Shown: piece after piece, positions 53,959 to 64,000 of the stretch | Position numbering within the stretch: the first letter of the stretch is position 1 | Layout of the letters: each line of letters begins with the position of its first letter | Assembly: GCA_032719365.1 (NCBI GenBank) | Contig: CM064871.1 | Span: forward strand, 33,019,566 to 33,083,565 | Direction of reading: 5' to 3' | DNA from: Prinsepia uniflora | Taxonomy: Eukaryota; Streptophyta; Magnoliopsida; Rosales; Rosaceae | DNA: 64,000 nucleotides | Made by a program: the position numbers and the translations under genes | Notes under the pieces: model-generated | The model's database searches: none | Told to the model about the DNA's origin: nothing | Seen by the model: the letters and a program-made list of their open reading frames with translations, nothing else

Positions 53959-55530
53959 GTTAGTTAGTAATGCAAATTTAAGTTAAGGATGCAAGTTAAA
54001 AGAAGGATGTAAGTTAGTTAAACTAAAGATGCAAATAAAATTTGTCATGAGTTAGGATATAAACAATATTTACATGTTGGGGGAAATAAAAAATATATAT
54101 AGTTCACATAGCTTCAAAGTTTAGATAGAGACTTATACGTCCATGCGGCCCAAGTAAATATCTTATATTAATTCAACTGTTTGGGCAAGTTCAAAGGTGA
54201 CCAGGTTAGAAAGAATAAACACAAGAGGCATGGCTAATTTCGTGACATCCTGAGGCTTAAACTCCATTGATGTCCCTTTCTTAGACCCAAAACCCGTTAT
54301 GAGTATCGTCTCTTGTCCTAGACATCACCCTCGAAAATTTCTTACTCCAGAGGAATTAAGATAACTCAAGTGTTAACAATCACCGTAGGTGAAAGTTAAC
54401 AAAAGAGTTTTCGCCGATTAAAGATCAAAATCTAAACTTCGAAGTACAAGTGATCTACATATAGCCGAGATTAATGCATGAATGCACGAATTATTTACAA
54501 GTATGTTTTTATGAACAATTTACAAATATAATATGACAATTTACATATGAACAAGTTATACAAGTTATGAAAAATTATGAATAAAAGGACAAAGATGTAC
54601 AAATAAATCCACAAATAATATACAACTTAAAAAAATACATCCACAAATAAAATAAAATAATTACATACACAAATAAAATCAATAAATAAAAATAATATAA
54701 AACTTATGAACTAGTATAAACAAGCAAGTATGTGTAAACTCTAACATGAAGCTAAAACTAAAGAAAGTTGGAAAGTAAATAAATATATACAAATTTTTTT
54801 TTATTAATTAATTTTTTTTCGGAATTTAATAATTAAATAAATGAAGATTTTTTTTTACGAATTTTAATTTTTTTAATTACAAAAACAAATAAAAATAAAT
54901 AAATGTAAGAAAGAAAAGAAAAGTGAACATATACAAAATGCATTTATGAATAATTAAAAAGAATGAACAAGAATAATATGCCAAGTAAAAGACTTATAAA
55001 CAAACATAAATGAAAGTTAATTAAGAATAAGTATGTATAAGAATCAACAAGTAAAATAAAAATTGAAATTTACAAAAACAATTATAATATGACAAGTATA
55101 TATATATAAATAAATAAATAAAATAATGCACAAATATAATAAGAACAAATAAATTATGAACATTATAAACAAAAATAAATAGAACAAATGTAAGAATCAA
55201 AATATGAACAAGCATACAAATAAAAGTTATGAACAAGTATAAAAATAAATAAAAATAATAACCAAGTATAATATGAACATGTACAAAGATAAAAATTAAG
55301 AACAAGTATAATATGTAAAAATATAAAAATAAAAATAAACAAATATAAACAAAAATAATAAGAACAAAAATAAGATGGATAAATAAAATATAAACAAGTA
55401 TGGGAATTATAAACAAGTAAAAGTTATGAACAAATAAAATATGAACCAAAATAAAATAAAATAAATATAAACAAGTATAATATGCACAATTTATATACAT
55501 ACACCAACATATTAAAAATGATTTTCAATT
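53959..55530 (-). other. Athila #2 5' leader with AT-rich low-complexity tract
   Basis: From about 54200 a leader related to 37700-38590 is present, followed by a degenerate AATAAA/ACAAGTATAATATG tract (about 54480-55500). The 159-codon hydrophobic ORF on the minus strand (55021-55500) is a product of this tract and is not called a gene. Confidence 0.7.
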
Positions 55531-55548
55531 TCCCCGGCAACGGCGCCA
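55531..55548 (-). promoter_or_regulatory. Primer-binding site, tRNA-Asp (Athila #2)
   Basis: TGGCGCCGTTGCCGGGGA on the minus strand, 5 bp after the LTR end, is a textbook Athila tRNA-Asp site. Despite the loss of all genes the site is perfect, which would let such an element be copied in trans. Confidence 0.92.
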
Positions 55549-56858
55549 AAAATTGATAATGCCCAAACTACGCATTAAATTAAACACGTAATTCGGGTGT
55601 TATGCAATTTAAACCCTTTTTGTGTAGTTGCAATATTGGTAAATAGTGATCTTTCTTAACCGGGGAAATTAGGGAACATTAATAATATGTTAGTGAGAAA
55701 AAATAATGAATAATCAAAGAATAATGAATTAAAGAATTAAAAAATTAAAAAATTAAAGAATACAGAATTAAAGAATAAATGAATTAAAGAATAAAAGAAT
55801 TAATGAATTAATGAAATAAAGAATAAAAGAATAAAAGAATAAAGAATTAAATAATAAAAGAATAAAGAATTAGATGGGGGGTTTGAATGATTGTAAATAT
55901 AAAATAAAGTAAATAAGTAAAAACAATTAAGAACTTAATTCTACTTCTACTTTAACTTTTATGCAAGTGAACTTTCTTCAAACACATATTTTTACCAACA
56001 CTCTAACATCATGCTCATATTTAACCAATCACGCAATCCTACCTTAATCATCTCAAATACATGCATACGTTTTTCAATATTACAAATGCACCGAACATAG
56101 GTCATAAACATTTATAATACGATTCACCTTATGTTATTGATTTCAATGTGTGTCAAACATTTAAATCTCATCAACTCTATTCTAAATGCACCGAACAGCG
56201 GTCATAAACACTTAGCGTTAAATTGAAGGTTAAGCGCTAAAACATATGAAGTAAATGAAATTCAAAAAGTAAAACACATGGAGATTGTATTCACATTTAC
56301 AAATGTTAGAAAGAAAATACCAACACATATATTGAATTATAAGTAAACCGAAACAATAACAAGAATTTAAGTAAAGGGGAGAAAGTTACACTTTCGGAAT
56401 CCAAGAACAGCTTGTGATTCCGAAAGTGGATGGAAACAATGGAATGTTATTCATAAGGAATACCGAACAGCGGCTAGAACCTTATGAAGATGGAGGATAA
56501 AACATAAGAATGCGGACTTAAATTCTAGAATTATTTCGGAAATACTTGGCCTAGGTATTTCTTAAGGAAAGCATAAAAATGTGTTTAAGAGATCTCAAAG
56601 AAAAATCACAAGAACAAAGTAAAGAAGAAATGAAATTAAGGATTAATATAAATTAAGAACAAGAATTAAATGAAAGCTAATTAAATAAAAGAAACTACAA
56701 GAAGTTAAAATGGTCCCCAAAAATAAAGAATAAAAAGAAAGAAGATGAACTAAAGGAGAGAAGAACTATAGAGAAACTACAAAAAGAGAACTAAAATGGG
56801 AGAAAATGGGGACCCTTTACAAGTGAATTTGCCTCCCTATTTATAGAGGGAGGCCTAA

Positions 56859-59662
56859 TGTCAGGACCCACCCCAGTTTCACCCCGAAAACCGAGGTAAA
56901 TCCTGCTCCCGTCTAACACCCCGACACAACACCAACGTAAACGACTAAAGTAAGACAGTCAAACGCAGGAGAAAAGTTATATATCCCGAAGTCAAAGTTT
57001 AACAGAGCATAGTTCTAAATACAAAAGAAAGAAAACCGGTAAACCAGATACACGCACACGGAAACTTTAAAATACTCTGGGGTCACTCTCGTAACTTCTT
57101 TGCCTCAGACGCTGCCTCGACGCCGGAACCCCACTCTAGCTCCACGACCTGGAGGGCAAATTAAAAACAGAAGGTGTGAGTGGACCATAAATAATAAAAT
57201 AAGTTCCGAAAACCATTTCTGAATAAAACCAGGGTTTTAGCCCTCCGTTTGAAAACCCACATGCATAACCCATTAGATGAAAACAGTTATAAATCACGTA
57301 ATCATCACCATTAAAATGGTTACAGAATCAATGTAAAAATAGTTATGAAAATCATATCATAAACATCATAAAACTGTATCATAAAACATAAATACCAAGC
57401 CATCATAATCCGATCAAACCTGCTGGATCTATCTGAGTCTTTAAACTCCCGAGTCTTTAAACTCAATCTAGGCCTCAATAATCCGAGTCTTTAAACTCTC
57501 GAGTCTTTAAACTCAACAGGCCTACGGGGGAAATATAAATATATCTGAGTCTTTAAACTCCCGAGTCTTTAAACTCAATCTGGGCCCGTCCCCCGTCAAT
57601 CACAATATCCGGGTCTTTAAACCCAATAACCAGATCCAGCATATCCAATCCAAAACCATTTGAAAACCATTTCTAAATCCATATCCAAACCCAAATTCGA
57701 AATCACTGGTCCGAAGCTCTTCTCGCATCCAGAACCGTCATTCCGAACCCAAATCTGGAAATCCACTTTTCAACTTTAAAACCAAAGCTCGCTTTCCGAA
57801 ATCCGATTTTAAAACTGAAAACCTTGATCCTCAAAATCAGGTTCCAAAATCCCTTCCGAAACATTAGAAATCATTTATCATTTGAAATCCCGAAACTATA
57901 ACATCATAAGCAGAAATCAACCTTTTATCGTAAAACGTGCAATTATGCAAAACAGTTAAAGCATATTCAAATAACCATGAAATCACATGTCAAACCATAA
58001 AACAAGTATTTAAAAGCAATTATGCATGCTCGAGTTTAGGGAAAGGGTCCACTCACAGTACTGATCCCTCAATCGCGTCCCGAACGTCCCGTACGTTCCT
58101 CAGCTTCCTCGGGAAGTCCTGAACCTGTCAACCATCACCCAAGAGCGTTACTAACACATCTACGAATGTCCACCTAATTTTCCCCCAAAATCCCCGGGTC
58201 CTAATCGTAATGAACCGGAACCCTAAACCTTCACCTTCGCGGAACTAACCTCAAACGACATCCGATTAACCCGAAACTAATTCCAATAGACTCGTCACAA
58301 CACCTAGACCAAAAACCATGTCGACTATTTTCCCAACCGCCGCAGCACACGCCCCCACGAGCCGCCCAAAGTGGCTGCGCGTGGGCCTCACGCGCCAGCT
58401 ACAGTGTCACCAGCAACCTCTGGTCGACCCGGTTCGAACCGGTCTCTGCAACTCGAACCGGCGTGGCCGGTTCTCCGCCATTCCACCACCAAAACTGCTT
58501 CTCTCTTCACCATCTTCATCGTCCAGCCCTATGCTTCCCATTCCCCTACTCCAAACACCTCGACACGGTCCAAAACCCAACGACTCAAACTCAAAACAAA
58601 AACCCGACAGCCCCCTGTTTCCTTCTCCGGCCACCCAAGTTCTCCCCCGTCACGGCTTCGACACCCAGAACTTCCTAAGACCTCACTGAAGCTCACCTAA
58701 CTCATCAAATCCCTCGACTCAGTCCTAAGTCCACGACTCACCGTTTGAAAATCATGGCAAAACAGAGCACTTACACGGGGAGAAGGAATTACCTGCCGTC
58801 GAGCGCAGCCGTGCTCACCGCCGCACTTCCTGAAGTCCACAGAGTCGTCCTTATTCCCTGTCGAGTCCAATTGCACCAACACACGGCCACACCACCACCA
58901 CGATCTCCCACTTCTTCTATGTTTTCTCTGGTTTTCCCGTGGCTCACATCTCATCCACACACAACTACTACACCTCCTAATCTTCTCACTGTCTCCCGCT
59001 CAACCTCTAATTCACTCCTCACTCACCAGAACACACCAACACTCACGATCACCTCTCAATTTTCTCTCAATCTCCCCCTCTGTTTTCTGTTCTTCGAACA
59101 CCCACACACAGCACACACGAACACTCAGCCCCAAATAATTGGACCGTGCACCCTAGAACCCTCTAGTCAAGCCCCACGTGTTACCATCCCCTCAAGCCTC
59201 ACACAAAATCTCCTCTCTGCCCTGGACAAGTGTCTAAATCCGGTTGCACCATGCCCCACAGCCAAAAGACCAAAATGCCCCTTCTTGAACCCAAAATTAC
59301 AATTGTGCCACTACCTATCTAGACCCGTAACTCACACATCCTAACTTCGATAAACATGTGCCTCCTGTCGTTGAACTCAGGACGACAAGAGCTACCTAAC
59401 GGTCCTAGGTCAACGTGTCAAAACCCGATCGTACGAAAAGTCAACTTTTCCCCCTATTTTACCCGATTTACGGTAATGCCCTCAACCTTCCGAACATCAT
59501 AACTTCCTCCTTGGATGTCGGAATCGGGCGTGCCACCTGTTTATGGATTCGTGACGTCCCAAACTACGTCACGATCATTGGTCAAAGTCCATTTGACCTC
59601 CCGAACTAAAAGTTAACTATTTGCCCAGACTAGGGGCACATTTCCCGGGACAGGTCGTTACA
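56859..59662 (-). mobile_element. Solo LTR (2804 bp), TSD CCTAA
   Basis: It begins TGTCAGGACCCACC and ends GACAGGTCGTTACA, with perfect CCTAA at 56854-56858 and 59663-59667. It belongs to the same subtype as the Tekay-like LTR at 8433-11402, including GAGTCTTTAAACTC hairpin words (57435-57625). It lies 12 bp beyond the host LTR's TATA box. The 199-codon ORF at 58745-59344 is inside it, is Thr/Pro/His-rich and is not called a gene. Confidence 0.94.
57435..57625. repeat. GAGT/ACTC mini-hairpin array
   Basis: GAGTCTTTAAACTC recurs six times, mostly as pairs joined by CC or TC. It is followed by GGGTCTTTAAACCC near 57612, where both arms have changed and still pair. Confidence 0.78.
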
Positions 59663-60382
59663 CCTAAAATATTCAAAATAAAAATACAAAATAAAATAAA
59701 ATAAATGAAATGATGAACAATGATGGAAAATGATGATTTTGGGCTGGTTTGGAATTTGAAAGTGGCTGGAAAATCTGAAAAATCTGAAAAAGGGGAGTAG
59801 TTGAGTAGTTTTGGAGTGAGTTTGGGGTTGTTGGGCTGGTGTAGGAAGGCAAGTGGGCTGCAGTGTACGGGCTGGTGGGTTGGTGAAGAGTGGGTTGAAG
59901 CAGAAAAATAGGTGGTTGTGCAGATGGGCTCAGACTGGAGCAGTAGGGTTGGTAATAGGCCAGGCATACGGACTGGAAGGTGGCTGCGTAGTGGACTGGA
60001 CTGGAGCGCGCGAACCTAGGCTGCTGCAGTGGGCTGAAGTCTGGTGTGCAGGAGACAGGCGGGTCATGTGGGCTGTACGAGTTGCGGGCTGGGCTTGCTG
60101 AGACCTAGGCCGCTGGCTGCTGAAATTTGGGTGACTGAAATGAATTTGGGCTTACAAAATTGATATTAATTAATATATATAATTCAATCGAATTTCATCC
60201 ATAATTTATTCGTTATAATTCCGATCGGGACGATTCTTTCGCCAAAACACTTCAAATTACAAACTTTATTTATTTAAAAAAAAAATATCACAAAATAAAT
60301 TATTTTATCTAATTATTTATTATTTTAATATTAAAAGTCAAGTATAAAAGGTATAAAATAATGCTTATTTGATGACCTATCA

Positions 60383-62650
60383 CACACACGAGAGTACCCA
60401 TGTAAAGTACATGTCCGACATAGCCATGCTTCGGCTTGTAAATCTCATTCGAGACAGAATGTCGACGTTTCGCAAATCTTGCCTGTCGCTTACTCTGACA
60501 GGTCAGTTATACTAAGTTGATTTTAGATCCTTATAGTATAACTTCCTGACACGTTCCAACCTACACCCAGCAGGTTACAAAACGTACTTCCACCAAGATT
60601 AACCTCTCCAAGCTGCCATCAAGTCGACTTTTCAGTCTGATGGTTCTTATCATTTAACACCTAAGTCAGCTTTTCAATCTGATGACCTTTCTCATCCGAC
60701 AATCGGAGCCGATATCCCATTCAGCATCCGATCAGACAACTATCCTCACTGTTCCCATGAAGCAATAACTCCTCCAACGGTTCGCAACCATAATTCACTG
60801 TTCATAGGAATACCATTCTCCTCTAACACTCCCTAAGTCCACGATCGTTATCGTGACTAGCAGTAACGCTCGGCTCCACTGCACTACTCTGATCTCGACT
60901 CGCTCTCGAGTCCCCAAATCATATCTCACATCACTCAATGATCTTCGCTAACACCTGGACTCATTTCGAGTCTCAATTATCGTACTACGCGTCCTGTCGA
61001 CACACAATCGACGTCTCACCCATCCTGGGTGTATACGAAATCCAACCAAATACTTGTCTCAGCAGGAAACACACTCCGTCACTAGGGTTCCACCGGCTCG
61101 CACGGCCCTGAGCTCTCGGCTCACCCAATCTCCGAACCCTTTCCATCAACTCTGCTCAAGCACAGAACATTCGACGTCCAATCACTATACCAATATGTCG
61201 GATCACATCCGATCATAGTACTCATCGGTTTGATGTTCAGTCATGCGTCACGAGCCAGCCTCAATCCATTACAATCTTTATCCTCAAATCCAACTCGAGG
61301 CATTGTCTATTCATCTCTTCCTGATCGATATCCATGTATCGTTCTCATTTCATCTTCATTCCCATATCTAATCTCTGTCTTGCCATCTCATCAACTATGC
61401 TAAGGAGTCCTTCAATAGGCTTACCAAAAAGTTTTCCTCTGCTCCTACCTTAGCATAATCAGTAAGGAAACTCACTCCAATGGCGACCAGACCTCGGTCT
61501 ACTTAGTCGTCGCAATCACTTCCGTCATCTCGATCATCCTTACGCTACTCACTCTGACTTACCTCGGGTACTCACTTGTCACGTTACAGTGATACCAAGA
61601 ATCATCTGATTTCCAAGTCAATCAAATTTGACCCTCAACCTAGGTGTTCGGTTCTTACACCCTCTTTAAGCCCTTAGTTGTCATCTCCTTCCTCGTTGAT
61701 CCACATGAGGAAAGTTGAAGATGATGACATCAAAGTTCATCCTATGTCATCCTCAAGCACCTAACACTATCTGCTGAAGAGCAGAAAATGAGAAGTCTCC
61801 TTCACCGGTCTCTAAGTCGAGAGTAGTTACAACCATGTTGGAAGCATGCTTAACTGTTTCAATTCTTGAGCTAGAAGTCCTTCTTCCCCGACTAAGAGTA
61901 TTCTAGGATAATTACTGTAATGCTTAGTCCTTTCCTTCAGGACTAAAAACCTCCATTGATTCTTTTCGACTTCTTCCATCGCCGCTCATGTCGGTAACCT
62001 AATTCGCACGTCCCAATCCTTATGGGATCAAAATTCCAGCACCTAACACTCGTTCCGTCCGTCCACAACAACCTAGGGTACCTGTCACCAATCCAGGTAC
62101 AGGGTATACCTCGTCCCGAGCCACTCGGGATCCTCTCTGTTCTGCTCAGTGCCCACCAAACTCGCACGGCTACTACTCTAGGGCACGTCTACCAACTCGG
62201 TCACAGACTAGGCCTTCAACTCACTCAGACCTCATCTACATGTCCGCAAATAATCCAATTCGCCTATCCATTTATGATCGTTTATGCACATCCAAAAGGA
62301 TGTCAATTCATCCTAATCCGATGTACCGCCCGACTGAAGAGTCACAACAGGCTCCTTCTGTGATCTGCAGAAAACTCTCTGTGTAATACCAAATCCGAAC
62401 CTCCGGTCACTAATCCTCACGACTGTACTCGCGTTGTCCATTCTTTCCAGCCAACGACAACTGTCGAGAACTACAATAATGACCCATTCTAATTCTCACA
62501 ATCAGATTTCTCCTCAAACAAACGTACACAAACTCAGGGGGTATGGTGACCCACAGTCAAGCAAACCATCTCCAACACGATTCCCAAGAATCTACACTAG
62601 CCGACGAATCCTTCTCGTCGTGTAGTGGTAGAACCTCACCACGAGCACAT
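60383..62650 (-). other. Interior of the second non-coding element, part 1
   Basis: No gene is seen. Hairpins correspond to those of the first element: CCTGTC/GACAGG (60482-60502) is the same, GACTCG/CGAGTC (60898-60913) is the same with a changed loop, and TCGGAT/ATCCGA (61198-61212) is the same. CACGAT/ATCGTG (60841-60856) occupies the place of GGTCAC/GTGACC (28368-28386). The block at 61640-61775 (GGTGTTCGGTTCTTACACCC) is the best conserved. Order toward the end is scrambled relative to the first element. Confidence 0.72.
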
Positions 62651-64000
62651 CACGACTGAGCTACCCTCAGCTCGTGGCTCGTCGAGGATGTGATGTCTCT
62701 ACGTGGTCTGCCTGTTATCAACTTGATAGTTAGGATGTCGGTATGATAGTTAGTGGGAATGAATCGTGCTTAGTTTGGTTAGGCAGTTGATGCCTGAGTA
62801 TGCCATAGTTATGTCGTGGTTTGGCAGTGTGGGACCCTACTGAGGGATAAACGTAATAGTACTTTAGAGTTTTGATCGTGGGACAGTTATGTCGGGATCG
62901 TCTATCACGATATTGCCAGACTAGATATAACGATAGTGTGTAGTTGTGAACATTAGATGGTCAGGTCATGATGAGTTGGGAATTGTGTTGTCGAGGGCAG
63001 CTGGGTTCCTTGAACCCTAATGGTGAGTGATGGTTTAGAGAATATGAGAACAATGAAGTTACTTGATGACCTTAGTAGGAAACCCTAGTGTGTGATGTAT
63101 GGTTCGAAAATGTGAGACGGCGAATGGTTTGACTTTGGCGACTTTTCGGAGTCGAGAACATTGGTTGGTCATGTCATGCCAGCTATGGCGAGGGTACTTC
63201 ACTCTGCAGCCAAAGTTGTGATAATCGGTTAGGCCTAGTTGGTTGTCGTGCTACCTTAGTTTGTGATGGTTAGTTTGGTGCAGCTGTGGTCAGGGATGAC
63301 GTGGTGGACGACACTAGTTGATTCGAGGTGAGACTAGTTAAAGAATGGTTAGAGATTGGTTGGACAAGTTACCAAGCTGTGATACTTGTTGATGGAATCG
63401 CGGAGTGGGGAAACAGAGTAGTGAGTACTGTGGTTGATTCCGGTTGGATATGGAGTCTCGATAGCGATGTCTGGTGGTTGGGTATGCACGAGTTTGTGAC
63501 ATACACTATTATCGAGAGTGGTTGTAGTTATGGTTGTTGTGAATCGGGTGGGGTTCAGGGAACATTTACTTTTCTTGTATGAGTTGTCAAGGTGATTGTA
63601 CCCAGAGTTGTGGGGTACAAGGGAGGCAAAGTTCCTTTAACTTGAGCAGAGGTACGAGGTCGTTTCTCGATATGAGCAAAGATCCAGGGTTTTCTAATTC
63701 GCACACTGTGCCGGTGATTGTGATGACGATGAGCCACGAGTTTAGATGTGACTCCGTCGTGATGGGCATACGTTCGGTATCTGAGTTTCAGCAGTCGATG
63801 AGTTGGACTAGATGGGATCCAACAGTGGTTGAGATGTGTTGGGACTCTAACCCAACCGTAAGTGTGATACCTTATGTGATTGGATTGATTAAGTAGTAAA
63901 TGAGTGAAACGGTATGAACAAATAGGCGCGTTGGGGTACCAAGTTAGCTTGGTACAAACATGTGGTTGGTGTACGAGTGAATTGGTTCCAACATGGTTGG
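62651..64000 (+). other. Inverted interior segment at window end
   Basis: From about 62663 the plus strand reads GTCGAGGATGTGATGTCTCT and soon CAACTTGATAGTTAGG. This is the reverse complement of the first element's sequence just inside its primer site (about 30690-30750). The segment is therefore in opposite orientation to 60383-62650. Short ORFs (for example 63328-63582 and 63579-63896) show no domain. Similarity fades after about 62800 and I see nothing else recognisable. Confidence 0.5.

Larger units (their letters stand above)
47072..60382 (-). mobile_element. Athila-type element #2, gag-pol deleted
   Basis: LTRs at 47072-52128 (3') and 55554-60382 (5'), each split by a solo LTR, bracket only 3.4 kb of interior. 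This holds two polypurine tracts, the non-coding 3' region, the last codons of pol, a leader and a perfect tRNA-Asp primer site. The 3' LTR lacks its terminal 26 bp. About 10 bp of target are missing as well, so no duplication can be seen. gag, protease, RT, RNase H and most of integrase are absent. Confidence 0.9.
55554..60382 (-). repeat. 5' LTR of Athila #2 (about 2.02 kb, split by a solo LTR)
   Basis: The LTR proper is 55554-56858 plus 59668-60382. It begins TGATAATGCCC and ends ATGACCTATCA, with its TATA box at 56837-56846. It is very similar to 50272-52128. Confidence 0.92.
41003..64000 (-). mobile_element. Second non-coding element (LARD-like), open at window end
   Basis: Its 3' LTR (41003-46978, split by a solo LTR) is followed by a polypurine tract (46979-46992). 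A short stretch of interior runs to 47071 and resumes at 60383 after Athila #2. The interior is homologous to 27749-30769. No primer site or 5' LTR is seen before the window ends, and the part after about 62650 is inverted, so the element is rearranged or followed by another copy. Confidence 0.78.

Noticed and set aside
55021..55500. 159-codon hydrophobic ORF, membrane-protein-like
   Set aside because: It comes from an A-rich AATAAA/ACAAGTA low-complexity tract in the Athila #2 leader read in reverse; similar ORFs appear at 38136-38608 for the same reason.
58745..59344. 199-codon Thr/Pro-rich ORF
   Set aside because: It lies inside the solo LTR 56859-59662; the equivalent part of the LTR at 8433-11402 has no matching open frame, and composition follows CT-rich LTR sequence.

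Overview
This 64-kb window is plant nuclear DNA, most likely from a dicot. It is built almost wholly of transposable elements stacked inside one another. I found no cellular protein-coding gene, rRNA or intact tRNA gene. The lineage evidence is Athila-type Ty3/Gypsy polyproteins with a tRNA-Asp primer site, a Tekay/Del-type chromovirus with a tRNA-iMet primer site, a Tat-type deletion derivative with a spliced antisense ORF, and a decayed caulimovirid-like endogenous pararetrovirus (EPRV). The species cannot be told from the sequence. Such density suggests pericentromeric or other heterochromatin. Every retroelement protein seen is broken.

Layout. 1-1238: EPRV relic (movement protein, coat protein, protease fragment). 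1239-4670: plus-strand LTR fragment, interrupted by a small Tat-like element (2556-4513). 4671-11402: minus-strand Tekay-like element with gag, protease, RT and RNase H, a full 5' LTR and only a stub of the 3' LTR. 11403-11695: a second EPRV coat fragment. 11696-12930: AT-rich DNA with a tRNA-like sequence, a hAT-like end and one unrecognised ORF. 12931-41002: a 24-bp minisatellite split by Athila element #1 (12979-40523, target duplication AGCAC). That element carries a solo LTR in its 3' LTR (13697-16768) and, in its RT gene, a solo LTR (21814-24690) plus a complete two-LTR element without coding capacity (24703-33867). 41003 to beyond the window end: a second non-coding element of the same kind. 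Its 3' LTR (41003-46978) is split by a solo LTR (41170-44297). Its interior is split by Athila element #2 (47072-60382), whose two LTRs each hold a solo LTR (47194-50266, 56859-59662).

How the parts relate. The solo LTRs and the two non-coding elements share termini (TGTCAGGACCC or TGACAGGACCC at one end, GTTACA or GTCACA at the other) with the Tekay-like element. Where visible, they also share its iMet primer site. They are therefore plausibly mobilised by Tekay-type enzymes. Four solo LTRs have perfect 5-bp target duplications, and two have an empty site preserved in the sister LTR, so the order of insertion can be read.

Most unusual feature. The non-coding elements and their LTRs are chains of very short perfect hairpins (4-7 bp stems, 3-13 nt loops). 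Between repeat units, and between elements, the stem sequences differ but pairing is kept. This looks like selection for, or a mechanism generating, many small stem-loops, and it is the best candidate here for something undescribed.
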